A stretch of DNA of 64,000 nucleotides from Beaufortia kweichowensis (Eukaryota > Chordata > Actinopteri > Cypriniformes > Gastromyzontidae). Shown here in pieces: positions 25,300 to 35,620 of the stretch (positions are counted from its first letter, which is position 1; each line of letters starts with the position of its first letter). The stretch spans positions 13,550,992 through 13,614,991 of the forward strand of contig CM032804.1 in assembly GCA_019155185.1 (NCBI GenBank), written 5' to 3'. The notes under the pieces are model-generated. The model had not been told where the DNA came from, did not search any database, and saw nothing but the letters and a program-made list of their open reading frames with translations. The position numbers and the translations under genes were made by a program.

Positions 25300-27757
25300 T
25301 TAGGCGACCTCTTCCTCGCCCTCCTCTTCAAACTCGCCCTCTTCGGCGGTGGCGTCCTGGTACTGCTGGTACTCAGACACCAGGTCGTTCATGTTGCTCT
25401 CAGCCTCGGTGAACTCCATCTCATCCATGCCCTCGCCAGTGTACCAATGCAAGAAAGCTTTGCGGCGGAACATGGCGGTGAACTGCTCGGAGATGCGTTT
25501 GAAGAGCTCCTGGATGGCGGTGCTGTTGCCAATAAAGGTGGCGGCCATTTTGAGCCCACGGGGTGGAATGTCACACACGGCGGTCTTGACGTTGTTGGGG
25601 ATCCACTCGACGAAGTAGCTGCTGTTCTTATTCTGGACGTTAAGCATCTGCTCATCCACCTCCTTCATGGACATACGTCCACGGAACACAGCGGCCACCG
25701 TAAGGTAGCGACCGTGACGCGGGTCGCAGGCGGCCATCATGTTCTTGGCGTCAAACATCTGCTGTGTGAGTTCGGGCACGGAGAGGGCGCGATACTGCTG
25801 GCTGCCCCTGCTGGTGAGTGGAGCGAAGCCAGGCATGAAGAAGTGGAGACGAGGGAAGGGCACCATGTTGACAGCCAGTTTGCGGAGGTCGGCGTTAAGC
25901 TGGCCAGGGAAACGGAGGCAGGTGGTCACACCGCTCATGGTGGCCGAGACGAGATGGTTCAGGTCGCCGTAGGTTGGTGTGGTGAGTTTAAGGGTGCGGA
26001 AGCAGATGTCGTAGAGAGCTTCGTTGTCGATGCAGTAGGTCTCATCTGTGTTCTCCACCAGCTGGTGGACGGACAGGGTGGCGTTGTAAGGCTCCACCAC
26101 GGTGTCGGACACCTTCGGTGAGGGCACCACGCTGAAGGTGTTCATGATACGGTCAGGGTACTCTTCGCGGATCTTGCTGATGAGCAGAGTACCCATGCCG
26201 GATCCTGTGCCTCCACCCAGAGAGTGTGTGAGCTGGAAGCCCTGCAGGCAGTCGCAGCTCTCTGCTTCCTTACGAACAACATCCAGAACCGAGTCAACCA
26301 GCTCTGCTCCTTCTGTGTAGTGACCTTTGGCCCAGTTGTTTCCAGCACCACTCTGACCTGCAAAACATGATGAATGCAAAGTTAGAGATATTACTGCATA
26401 GCATTTCAATGTGAAAAACAGACATCTTTTATTTAAACAAAGAATGATTTGCTTACCAAACACAAAGTTGTCAGGTCTGAAGATCTGTCCAAAGGGTCCA
26501 GAACGAACTGAATCCATGGTGCCAGGCTCCAGATCCACCAAGATGGCTCGGGGAACATATTTCCCACCTAAACAAAAAGACAGATTCGTTTATTTACATA
26601 TTTTAAGATTCTTCTCAAAATATTTTGCCAATTTCAGCTAATCTAAAAAAAACTATTGTACAATTTCTATTTATTGTACTGTATCTACTTCTTAAAAATG
26701 TGTAAAATGTTGAATTTGTAACTATTAAGGTATTTAAAGAATGACCTGAAGCCTCATTGTAGTAAACGCTAATCCTGTCTAGCTGCAGGTCGCTGTCTCC
26801 ATGATATGCTCCGGTTGGATCGATGCCGTGCTCATCACTAATCACCTCCCAGAACTGAGAGAGAGGAGGAGAGAGAGGAGGAGAGAGAGGAGGGCGGAGG
26901 CCAGAGACAGACACATCAACAATCACATTCATCTTCGTATAAATATATAAAAACATGATAACATTTTTGCAGTTCTTCAATTCGTTGGTAGAATAACTAG
27001 CTATAGTGACTAATACTATAAAGACCTATTGATAACCGACAGATGGTTAAAATCTTATTCATTATAATCCGGGAAGGTGATGTTATTTTATAGCAAAGGA
27101 ATTTGTTAAATGAAATGTAGTAGAAGATTACGATATGCATGTATCTGGATACACGTGCATACTAACCTTTTGTAAATATAATTTAGTAAATAATACATTT
27201 TTACCAAATGCAAGACTTAAACATTAAGTAGGTCATTCTCGAAACATATTTTCAACCGATTAAGCATCATTACCTTAAAAAATCACGTAGCTTACAGACA
27301 TATCACTGTGCAGTTGTAATAGCTGCATGATTATATCCATTACAGACGGAAGATCAAAATAAGGAACGGTTTTGTTCATTCATTCGCCATCGTACAATAG
27401 ATGACTGGATCTCTCCACGCCCAATGAAAGGACATCTTTGCGCACAATGCACCGGCTGCGCTCAGCTGCACATCCGACAAAATGCGCGTTGATAGATCTA
27501 TCGAACCAGTGATTTAAAACCCTCAGAATGAATGAATCAGATTCATCTGCAACGCATTTCTGGAAAATTCTTTAAGGTTGGATTAGTCGGAGAGCCATCC
27601 TCGAAAAGCATTACGTGCATGCAACCGCAGATCTGCATCTATCCATTTTAAAATGCACTGTTCACGTTATGTGTATATTTTTATATTTGTATTTTTTTAC
27701 CTTGGCTCCGATCTGGTTGCCGCACTGGCCGGCTTGCAGGTGCACAATCTCGCGCAT
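25300..27757 (-). CDS. tubb4a: Beta-tubulin, TUBB4A-like (4 exons)
   Basis: Beta-tubulin pairs with alpha-tubulin to build microtubules. Coding exons: 27701-27757, 26746-26854, 26457-26567 and 25300-26357, totalling 1335 nt and 444 residues, the standard length. The protein opens with MREIVHLQAGQCGNQIG, where the MREI start is also the mRNA autoregulation signal. It keeps the GTP-binding signature GGGTGSGMGT. Its acidic tail DATAEEGEFEEEGEEEVA is closest, from memory, to human TUBB4A. The first exon of 19 codons is typical of vertebrate beta-tubulins. Position beside crb3 matches human CRB3-TUBB4A. A long CTCC/CT-rich tract at 26858-26893 (minus strand) forms the polypyrimidine region before exon 2. 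The 99-bp intron 3 has no stop in frame. The isotype name is inference; fish beta-tubulin naming varies. Confidence 0.93.
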
Positions 27758-27910
27758 GGTGTCTGGTAATGGCTGGATGGAGAGTCGCGGCTCGTCTTCT
27801 TCTGCACACAGACGGACTGCGCTGCTGTTTTCTACACGTCTCTCTCTCTCGCGGTCGCAGATTAACGCCCGCCTCTAAACCCGTTACTGGGCTCAATGTA
27901 TGGCGCAAGA

Positions 27911-27931
27911 TGACGTCATCCCCATGGTAAC
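27911..27931. promoter_or_regulatory. CRE (TGACGTCA) next to an RFX-type X-box
   Basis: A perfect palindromic CRE, TGACGTCA, lies at 27911-27918. It is directly followed by ATCCCCATGGTAAC at 27918-27931, which matches the X-box consensus GTYNCCATRGNAAC at 13 of 14 positions. The pair is about 155 bp upstream of the tubulin ATG, in a CG-rich stretch. X-boxes bound by RFX factors mark ciliary genes, and CREs are bound by CREB/ATF. Binding and function are inferred. Confidence 0.5.
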
Positions 27932-28123
27932 CAAGGCCGGAGGAGAGAAGGAGGACCTTGAGCTCGTGGAGACGGCGGATAGGATGCTGCCTGTGATGAT
28001 GGCAGGCGACTCTCGGAGAAACACTGCCCATTGAAGAGATGTCTGAAAAATATTGCCATGGGAAATGAGAAATTATTTCATCTGGAACGTTTAAAAACAA
28101 ACTAGATTAGTATAATAGAATGT

Positions 28124-28124
28124 T

Positions 28125-28156
<32 letters not shown>
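28124..28156. repeat. (AAT)n microsatellite
   Basis: About ten AAT/TAA units lie in the gap between the tubulin promoter and the TRIM gene. The rest of that gap (28.2-29.1 kb) is AT-rich without recognisable genes; its right part is probably the 5' UTR of the TRIM gene. Confidence 0.9.
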
Positions 28157-28157
<1 letters not shown>

Positions 28158-29135
28158 GAAATTAATTATATTTTCTATGAAATATCATGGTGCTGCTAAA
28201 ATTGCCCCTCGGTTAAACATGTCTATTGAAAAAACATCTTCTGTTCTCCAACATATATCTAAAAACATTTAAACAGAGCAGATTTGCTAAACAGCAATAA
28301 TGAAAATGTAATTCAAACATCCAGCAGGAAATATTAGTAAGGTAGGAGGATGCATTCCAGACACCTTCGTCCACGGTTGGGTGGGTACAGGTACAATTAC
28401 AACACTTTGGGGTTGCTGGGAATGTTCATTTTTTTATCATTTTAAGCTGATAACTATTTTATTCACAATACAACAACACACACCTCAGAGACTGTAGTGA
28501 ATACAGAAGCACTAAAGCTACATTTATTTATATATAAGTCAAATTAATAGTCCTAAATTAAGCCTAAAGTTCAATGACCAGAATATAATTTCTTATTCCT
28601 CTGAATAATAATTCCTATATTTTATTTGGGATGAAATACTCCAAACCATAAACATAGTTAAAGGTTCTTAAAAGCATAATTTCTTTTTTTGTAGTCTATA
28701 AAACCTTTTTTCACTACAAAGAATATTTTTCTTTAGTTCCTGGATGTTGAAGGTTCTTTATCAAACCATTAATGCAAAAGTAGGTCTTCTCTTCTATGGC
28801 ATTGTAAGGCACCTTTATTTTTAAAAGTGATTTCACTAAAACCAAGTAATAAAACTAAACAAGTGGAAACACACCTACTGTTCAAATCAAGCTGGAGGAT
28901 CGAGCTGAAGGACGTGGAGCAACATCTGTCACTACATTCACAGCATGTCACTTCTAGCATAACTCGTTCAGTATGCTCAGACTCCTCCTCCTCTACTGTT
29001 GCATGTCAAGACAGACACATTATCAAGTCTGTGCTGCATGAAACCAGCGAAGTGAGAACACCTGTACACCAAACAGCAGGTGTAGAGATGTCAAACGCAT
29101 GATACAAGCAAGAAAAGCAATACCTGCAGGAGAAC

Positions 29136-32058
29136 ATGTCTGCAAATCTCCCCGAAGAGGACCTATCTTGTCCCGTGTGCTGTGAAATCTTCAAGGATCC
29201 CGTCCTTTTGCCATGCAGCCACAGCTTTTGCAGAAGCTGCTTGGAGCACTTTTGGGAAAGCGCAGTTTCTTGCAGCTGCCCCGTCTGCAGGACGAGAGCT
29301 TCCAGAAGAAGCGCCCTCTCTAACCGGGCCCTTAAAAACCTGTGTGAAGCTTATCTGCTTGGGAGAGGCCAGAACAATGCATCTGGATCCAACAACCTAT
29401 GCTGGAGACATAGTGAAAAGCTGAAGCTGTTCTGTTTAACAGATCAAGAGCCCATCTGCGTGGTGTGCCAAACCTCAAGAATGCACAAAGGTCACGACTG
29501 CTCTCCCACTGAAGAGGCGGCAGCGGACTGTAAGGTAACATTTGACAGTATCACATTGTGTTGTCGAATCTGTGTTACATTGTGTCATGCTCAATGCTCA
29601 CTGCTGTTCTCAGGCCATGAAAAGATTTGTATCAGCAAGGCATAAGAATGCTGTTTATCAAGTCTGCTTTGACATTATGTAAGTCTGTTCAGCCAAAAGA
29701 TCACGACTGCTTTAAACAACACCTTCTGCATTCCCTTTGTGCACACTCTTATTGTGCCATATGTGTTCTATTGTATTCTGGACAGATAAGATCAACTTTA
29801 TCCAAGATATGAAATCTGTTTTTAAAGGCACCTGTATGGTTGGATTAAAGTAGGAATGCTGGAAAAACTGAACTGTTCGGTCGTGTAAGTCTGTGATCAG
29901 CGTGGATAAAACTAGGGTAAAAAATGCGAATAATAAAACTGAAGTAACATGATCTGTTGAGATCTAAAAATTAATAGATTTTAGTGAGTTTTTTTTGTTT
30001 TTACTATGTACAATAAACATTTTTGGTGCTGTGTTAGGTTGGTGCTCAAAGCCATATGAAAAAACAATGTATTAAATAACTTTAATGTTTGTTTTTCTTA
30101 ACGTTTTACTTGCAGGATAAACTCTCCTCTACCATGAAAGCCCTGGTACAGAAGCTGGAGTTATTCAATAAAGCAAGACGTTGCTCAGCCTTTACTTTGG
30201 AGCACATTGGGGTAAATAATATGATAAATCAGAGGGAAATGATATGTGACCCTAGTTATAAATCTAAACTTCACATGAACTGTAAACATATTCCTCAAAT
30301 CTGATTGGTTGACTAAAATGTCATATACCAGGGTCAACGATTATGTTTACCCAAGAACATCTCTCATTCTACAAAGTCAGGAAAGCGTATGTTTCCTTAC
30401 TGTCTGCTGGTTTTTAGAATCAGGCCCAGCGAGTTGAGAGACAGATGAAAGAAGAGTTTCTCAAGCTTCACCAGTTTCTGAACGAGGAGGAAGAGCTCAG
30501 ATTATCAGCACTTAAGGAAGAAGAAGAGCAGAGAGTCAAGGCCATGAAAAACACAGATGATGATATTGCAAGGAGGATATCATGTCTTACAAACATGATC
30601 AAGACGATGGAGCAAACCATCCATGCTGAAGATCTGACACTGCTGCAGGTGAGAATATTGTGATCTGAGGGAATAACATGTTCTCATTTACTCATTAATT
30701 CATTCATTTATCTTTTACAGAACTTTAAAGCTACCATAGATGGGTATGTAAATCTATGACAGCCATTACTTTCTCTATTGGTTTTACCATTATTTATGTT
30801 TTTTTCTCCTTAAGAAGCCCGTTGATTTAATTATAAAAGATGTTTTTACAGAACATGGATTGCTATGCAGGAGCCAGACAGCATGTCTGGATCTTTGCTG
30901 GATGAAACGAAGTATCTTGGGAACCTAAAGTACAATGTGTTGGAGAAGATGTTGGCAGTTGCACCTTACAGTAACTTCATTCTTACAGATATTTTGTATA
31001 CTGTACATATCAGATATATCCCCTGAGAAAAATAGTCAGAAATGTCTCAACAATGTCACAAACTGAACTGCATTTTTACAATAGACTCATTTGTTTCTAT
31101 TTTTTTATTTTGAGCAATTTTAGGAGAAACATGTGAGACTAAGTTAATGCTAAATAAAACACAACTGAGATCTCCATTAATTCTCATGAGCTATGGAAGA
31201 GCAACACCTGAGCATTAACATTTTGTTTTGGACTTTTAGGGTGATTTTATTCTATATGTACAGTGTAAAGATATGTTTGGTAAATTGAAGGAGAAGCTGA
31301 ATTGTACATATCAACATTCACAGCAATAAATATTACAGTAAAACAAATAATATACATATTTACATTAAGATTTAAGATTCGATATGGAACAGGATTTTTT
31401 AATACTCAGACATAATCCCACAGCAAGACTTCCCTACATAATTAAATGATCACCTTTTTGGTAATACTTTCTGAATACGTGTCCTTGTTCTCTCTGTCTT
31501 GTCCCAGGTCCTGTAATCCTGGACCCAAACACAGCCCACCCGTCTCTAAAACTGTCTGATGATCTTACCAGTCTGCACTACAACACCCTTAACCAAGGTC
31601 TCCCTAATAACCCTGAACGTTTTCACATCAGTGCAGAGGTGCTGGGCTCCACTGCCATCAGTTCAGACAGACACTGCTGGGAGATTGAGGTTGGAGAAAA
31701 TGAGGACTGGATCCTGGGCCTGGCCAGTGAGCGGGTGAAAAGAGACAAGGAGATATCTGCAAGACCAAAGAATGGCTTCTGGACCATCTGTCTGCGTGAT
31801 GGGCAGTACAGGGCTATGACATCACCCCCAATATCTCTAACACCGGAGAAAAAACTACAGAGGGTTCGAGTCCAGCTCAACCGAGAGAAAGGGGAGGTTA
31901 TTTTCTCCAACCCAGAGTGTGAAGAGATTTTATACACTTTCAAGCATGCGTTTACAGAAAAGCTGCTACCTTACTTTTATACGCAAAGTAAACATCCTTT
32001 AAGAATCTTATTCAAGTCTGTGTTGGTATCCATTCATGAGGAAGCTTCACATATTTGA
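29136..32058 (+). CDS. Class IV TRIM E3 ubiquitin ligase, TRIM35/A33-like (6 exons)
   Basis: This is a tripartite-motif protein, a family of ubiquitin ligases often involved in innate immunity or cell regulation; its substrate is unknown. Coding exons: 29136-29534, 30116-30211, 30418-30648, 30721-30743, 30852-30970 and 31508-32058 (1419 nt, 472 residues). The 96-, 231- and 23-nt exons have the sizes usual for TRIM genes. Domains: C3HC4 RING at about 12-52 (CPVCCEIF...PCSHSFCRSC...CPVC); B-box 2 at about 88-128 (CWRH...CLTD...CVVC...HKGHDC); coiled coil at about 135-245 rich in Glu and Lys; PRY-SPRY at about 295-470, with LDPNTAHPSLKLS, RHCWEIEVG and GFWTICL. The frame is intact throughout. 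Teleosts have many such genes and I cannot assign a one-to-one orthologue. Confidence 0.92.
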
Positions 32059-33360
32059 ATCTAGTCTGACTGTAAAACATTGCTGCTAAAACATTTTTTC
32101 TACCAAATTATACTTTTACCAATCATTTGAGGAACTGTCAATCGTTTCAGATTTGCATAATTTGCATGATTTGTTGTTCATTGGTTAAAATGACTATGTA
32201 TTCGGTGAGAAAAGGTTTTAAAGGTTTGCTCTATTAACACACTTTACATTTTTACACACCGTAGAGGTTGATACAGAAAGTTTTCATGAGAATTGGTATC
32301 GTCAGTGCAAAGTAGCAAAGTAGCTTTTATGATCTGTGTTGCTGCCAATAAGATCTTTTTAAGTTTATTACGACCATGACTTTGTCTTACCTTTATGATT
32401 TCTGTAATGCATTTACTTGCCAGTTTATTCTTAATACTATTAAAAAATTCAAGCAAATGTATGTGGTTTGATTTGTTCTGTAATGATGACTCTTATTAAA
32501 TGGGGGTATTATTACAAAACATGCAACAACAAACAGTATAAAGCAATTGTTGTTATAGCTGCTTTCAATTACAGACACTTTGTCTAAAGTCACAGATTGA
32601 TAAAAGCGCAGAAGCATAACTAATGTATGAGTGATCCGTAGTTCTGTTCTATTCTATTCTACAAAACCCCTTTCAACAACCCACTGACTAAGGGAATGCT
32701 AACTCACTTTCAGGTTTTGCCTACAAAAATACATCATCCCTACAGCACTCATATTTGCATTTGGCACTTTACATCTATTTTGCTTCTTTTCTCCTCTCTG
32801 TGCCCACTGTCTTTTAATACAACCCAATGAAAATACTCTCATTTACATTTTTTTGTTTCTGTTGTCAGCTAATGTAATGAGAATGATATAGTGAAAAAGG
32901 CCAAGGTAAACATGACCAGCATTATTTTTTTAGTACTATCAACTAATGCAATTAGCACAAACAGGGAGAAAATTAACTACAGTTCTATGATACAGATACA
33001 ATTTTCTTTTCTGTCTTCACATGCAGTCTGAGATTGGCTCATTAACTTCAACTAATTAGAATGAGAAGCTCTGAAACTCAAGCCATCATAAAGCACAAAG
33101 TGTGAATGATCTGCATCTAGTACTAGACAAAACGTCCACTAGGTGTCACCAATTACATTCCAGTGTTGCATTCATGTGAAAGCACCATGCACACGATATA
33201 TTACAAATAATATTACAGATATTACTGTTTACCTGCCAGGAGAAACTCGGCACTGATCTATTGATTTGAAGTGTTCAAGATGATTTTTTGCCAGGAAAGT
33301 CATTATACGTTGTTGCATTTATTATAGTTACTCCATTTGTATCTGTAATCATTATACTTA
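32059..33360. other. Intergenic, TRIM 3' flank
   Basis: AT-rich DNA including the probable TRIM 3' UTR. I see no gene. Short open frames here lack recognisable domains or coding bias. Confidence 0.5.
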
Positions 33361-33375
33361 TTTTATTTCCTTAAA

Positions 33376-33460
33376 GTGTGTAGACGGTTTCAACGGCGAA
33401 GACTTAACTTCCGGTAGATTTAGCCAGACTAATAAACAAACACCGACCGGAAGTTAACTT
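33376..33460. repeat. Short inverted repeat with AACTTCCGG arms
   Basis: The arm TTAACTTCCGGT at about 33406 is answered by ACCGGAAGTTAA at about 33447, separated by about 30 bp. It resembles the ends of small DNA elements, but only one inverted pair is seen and no target duplication was found. Confidence 0.35.
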
Positions 33461-33535
33461 CGGGCCAGGCGCGTGTCCGATAAAACTGTCTATATCAATA
33501 CGTTAGTTCTTCTACAAATGTATTAGTTACATCAA

Positions 33536-33775
33536 AACAATTGACATGTAATATGTGAAGGACTAAAGAAGACTTGAGGTTTCTTTAAGTCCTTTATAGC
33601 AGAGCATATGTGAAGCACCGCCCTGTGAAGCGTTAAGGGACTGTAGCGCAACTCCAGCGGGAGCTCGGCAGGAGTGCCCTCAGGTTATAGTCTCTCTAGT
33701 GAGAACATGTTAGCCGAAAAACAAACAGGCTCTCTGGGATTGACACTGCTAATATATTGTGTTCCTCTCCGGGTA
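33536..33775. repeat. Local duplication, copy 1 (flanks the GPCR gene)
   Basis: The segment shares long words with 37330-37585 in the same orientation, including TAATATGTGAAGGACT, TTTATAGCAGAGC, GAAGCACCGCCCTGTGAAG and GGGATTGACACTG. The two copies sit on either side of the single-exon GPCR gene. They are non-coding and diverged. This fits an old segmental duplication, possibly of a GPCR-flanking region. Confidence 0.75.
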
Positions 33776-34639
33776 CCTTAACCTTAATAATGTGTGTAAG
33801 ATAAAGTCGGAACTGTTGGCGCTTCACTTGTTTCAAACTACTGAATTGAGGAAGACCGAGCTTATGAATATCGTGTGTGCTGTTTTAATTAAGTATATGA
33901 CATTACGTTTTAGCAGATATTTTATGTTCATACTACCGTAAAGCTTTTACATGTTTTTCTAAAAAGGCTAAAATGTATCAAAGTAAAATTTTACTTTTAA
34001 AGTAAATGATTGTTATTTGCTGATTTGTATGTACAGAAGATTGAGAACATGATTGTCACAACAACCACAGCAGACAATTGTTTATGTACAATCTCTTTAA
34101 TAAAAATGTAAAGTCTTGCTCTTTCTTTTTTATTTCAGTTGAGGTCATGAGATCTACTATTAGAAAAGAAGATCAACCTTTACCAATTTGCATGTGATAC
34201 GTAATTGATAATGTAGTCGTGCATTCCTGGGTTAAAAAGACAACTTAAAGTAAATTTAAAGTATGGTAACAACTATTGGTTTGAAAATAGATTTATTAAA
34301 TAGATCTTTTACAGTCTATGACAAATAATGAGAAAGACAAATCTTATTAAGGTTCTTGAACAAATCTTTTTGTGCGTAACACAAGGTGGCGCCACAACTC
34401 TAAAAATGAACCATTTCGGTATGAATCTCTCAGTAATGACCAAAGATGGATATAATGTTTAAAAAATTCTAATCAGTGCCTGTTTTAACTCCTCACAAAG
34501 CATGCCTGTAAATATACAATAATGTTTATGTTTAAATGACAGATTCATAGGTATTAGGTTATAGTGCAAACTGAAGAGCTATGCATCTTTAGTATGTCTG
34601 GGTGTATTTGAGACATTGACATGTATAATTATTTCCTCA

Positions 34640-35590
34640 TCACGCCTTTGATGTATTTTCATTCTTCTTGCAGCACAATTTCTCCGTGCAGGATTCAGGT
34701 AGAAAAGGAATTTTCTCCAGTCGAGACAGATAAGCCAATGGCTGGATAGTGCTGCTGATGTTCACAAAGGCGAAGCCCACCGGCTGCACGTAGCATGTGA
34801 AGACCTTTCGTGGATAATGATCCTCAAAGGGGAACATAGCAACAGGCGGCAGATAGTTAGTGATGATTATAACCAGGATTGACAGAACCATCTTAAATGC
34901 CTTTCTCTTCATAGGATGCATCTCATCTTTTCCTGCTCCCCGAGAGCGTTTAAGGGCCAGGAGGATGGCCACGTTACACACCACCATCCAGGTGAAGGAG
35001 AACAAGACTTCACCCGTGAAGACTTTTTCAAAATTGTGAAGACCTCCAACCGTTTTGGCTGAAGCGTAAGCAAAGGTGAGCAGCAGGACCACGACGGAGA
35101 GGCCGATCCTGTATTTGGTGTCCTTCAGCTGTCCGAACGCAATTGGGAAAATAACAGCTATGAAGCGATCCAGACAGACGCAGGACAGTAAGAGCGGCCC
35201 GCTGGTGTCTTTCACACCATAGGAGAACTTCAGAGCCTTCCAACCCATTGAGCTCCTCCAGTGGTAGAGATTGAGGAACGCTATGATCGTCATGAAGCCA
35301 AAGTAAGCATCCATGAAGGCCAAGCAGCCCAGGAAGATGTCAGAAGTGGATGGTTCATTGCGGGTTTTTATTAGGTGCACGAGAACCAATATGTTGGCCG
35401 GTATTCCAATGATCACGTTGAGGGATTGCATAGTGAGGTCAAAAATGATACCACTGACCATGTGCTCACAACCATCAAACACATTGAAGGCGTGTGTGGT
35501 GTTGGCCGAGTTGGTCGTGAGGTTAGAAGAAGGCAGGCTGCTTCTGAGGATGTAGCTAAATCTTGTGTCGTGGCGTAGTAGGTCCCCCAT
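34640..35590 (-). CDS. Orphan rhodopsin-family GPCR, single coding exon
   Basis: The 316-residue protein has seven hydrophobic spans and a short N-terminus with sequons NLT and NTT, so it is a plasma-membrane receptor. TM3 ends CLDRFIAVIFP, i.e. DRF in place of the usual DRY. TM6 (ILVIIITNYLPPVAMFP) lacks the CWxP motif but has a PP pair. TM7 reads IQPLAYLSRLE, lacking the usual NPxxY or DPxxY. The tail has ELCCKK, which could be palmitoylated. The short loops and compact size suggest the delta/purinergic-like branch, but I do not recognise a ligand or a named orthologue. The ATG follows an acceptor at 35621. A small 5' UTR exon probably ends at 38287 (CAG/gtaaga), with a TATAAA about 45 bp upstream, so the transcript likely has a 2.7-kb intron. 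It lies between two copies of a local duplication. Confidence 0.85.
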   Translation of the reverse strand: MGDLLRHDTRFSYILRSSLPSSNLTTNSANTTHAFNVFDGCEHMVSGIIFDLTMQSLNVIIGIPANILVLVHLIKTRNEPSTSDIFLGCLAFMDAYFGFMTIIAFLNLYHWRSSMGWKALKFSYGVKDTSGPLLLSCVCLDRFIAVIFPIAFGQLKDTKYRIGLSVVVLLLTFAYASAKTVGGLHNFEKVFTGEVLFSFTWMVVCNVAILLALKRSRGAGKDEMHPMKRKAFKMVLSILVIIITNYLPPVAMFPFEDHYPRKVFTCYVQPVGFAFVNISSTIQPLAYLSRLEKIPFLPESCTEKLCCKKNENTSKA

Positions 35591-35620
35591 GATGTCTGAG
35601 AGGAGCTGATAAATGAGATT

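Noticed and set aside
25447..26121. A 224-codon open frame on the plus strand, opposite the tubulin gene
   Set aside because: It is a shadow of the strongly biased codon use of the tubulin exon on the other strand, with no domain of its own.
25300..26541. A 413-codon continuous open frame starting MVDLEPGTMD on the tubulin strand
   Set aside because: It reads through the 99-bp intron 3 and starts inside exon 3. The spliced four-exon gene with MREIVHLQ is the true product.
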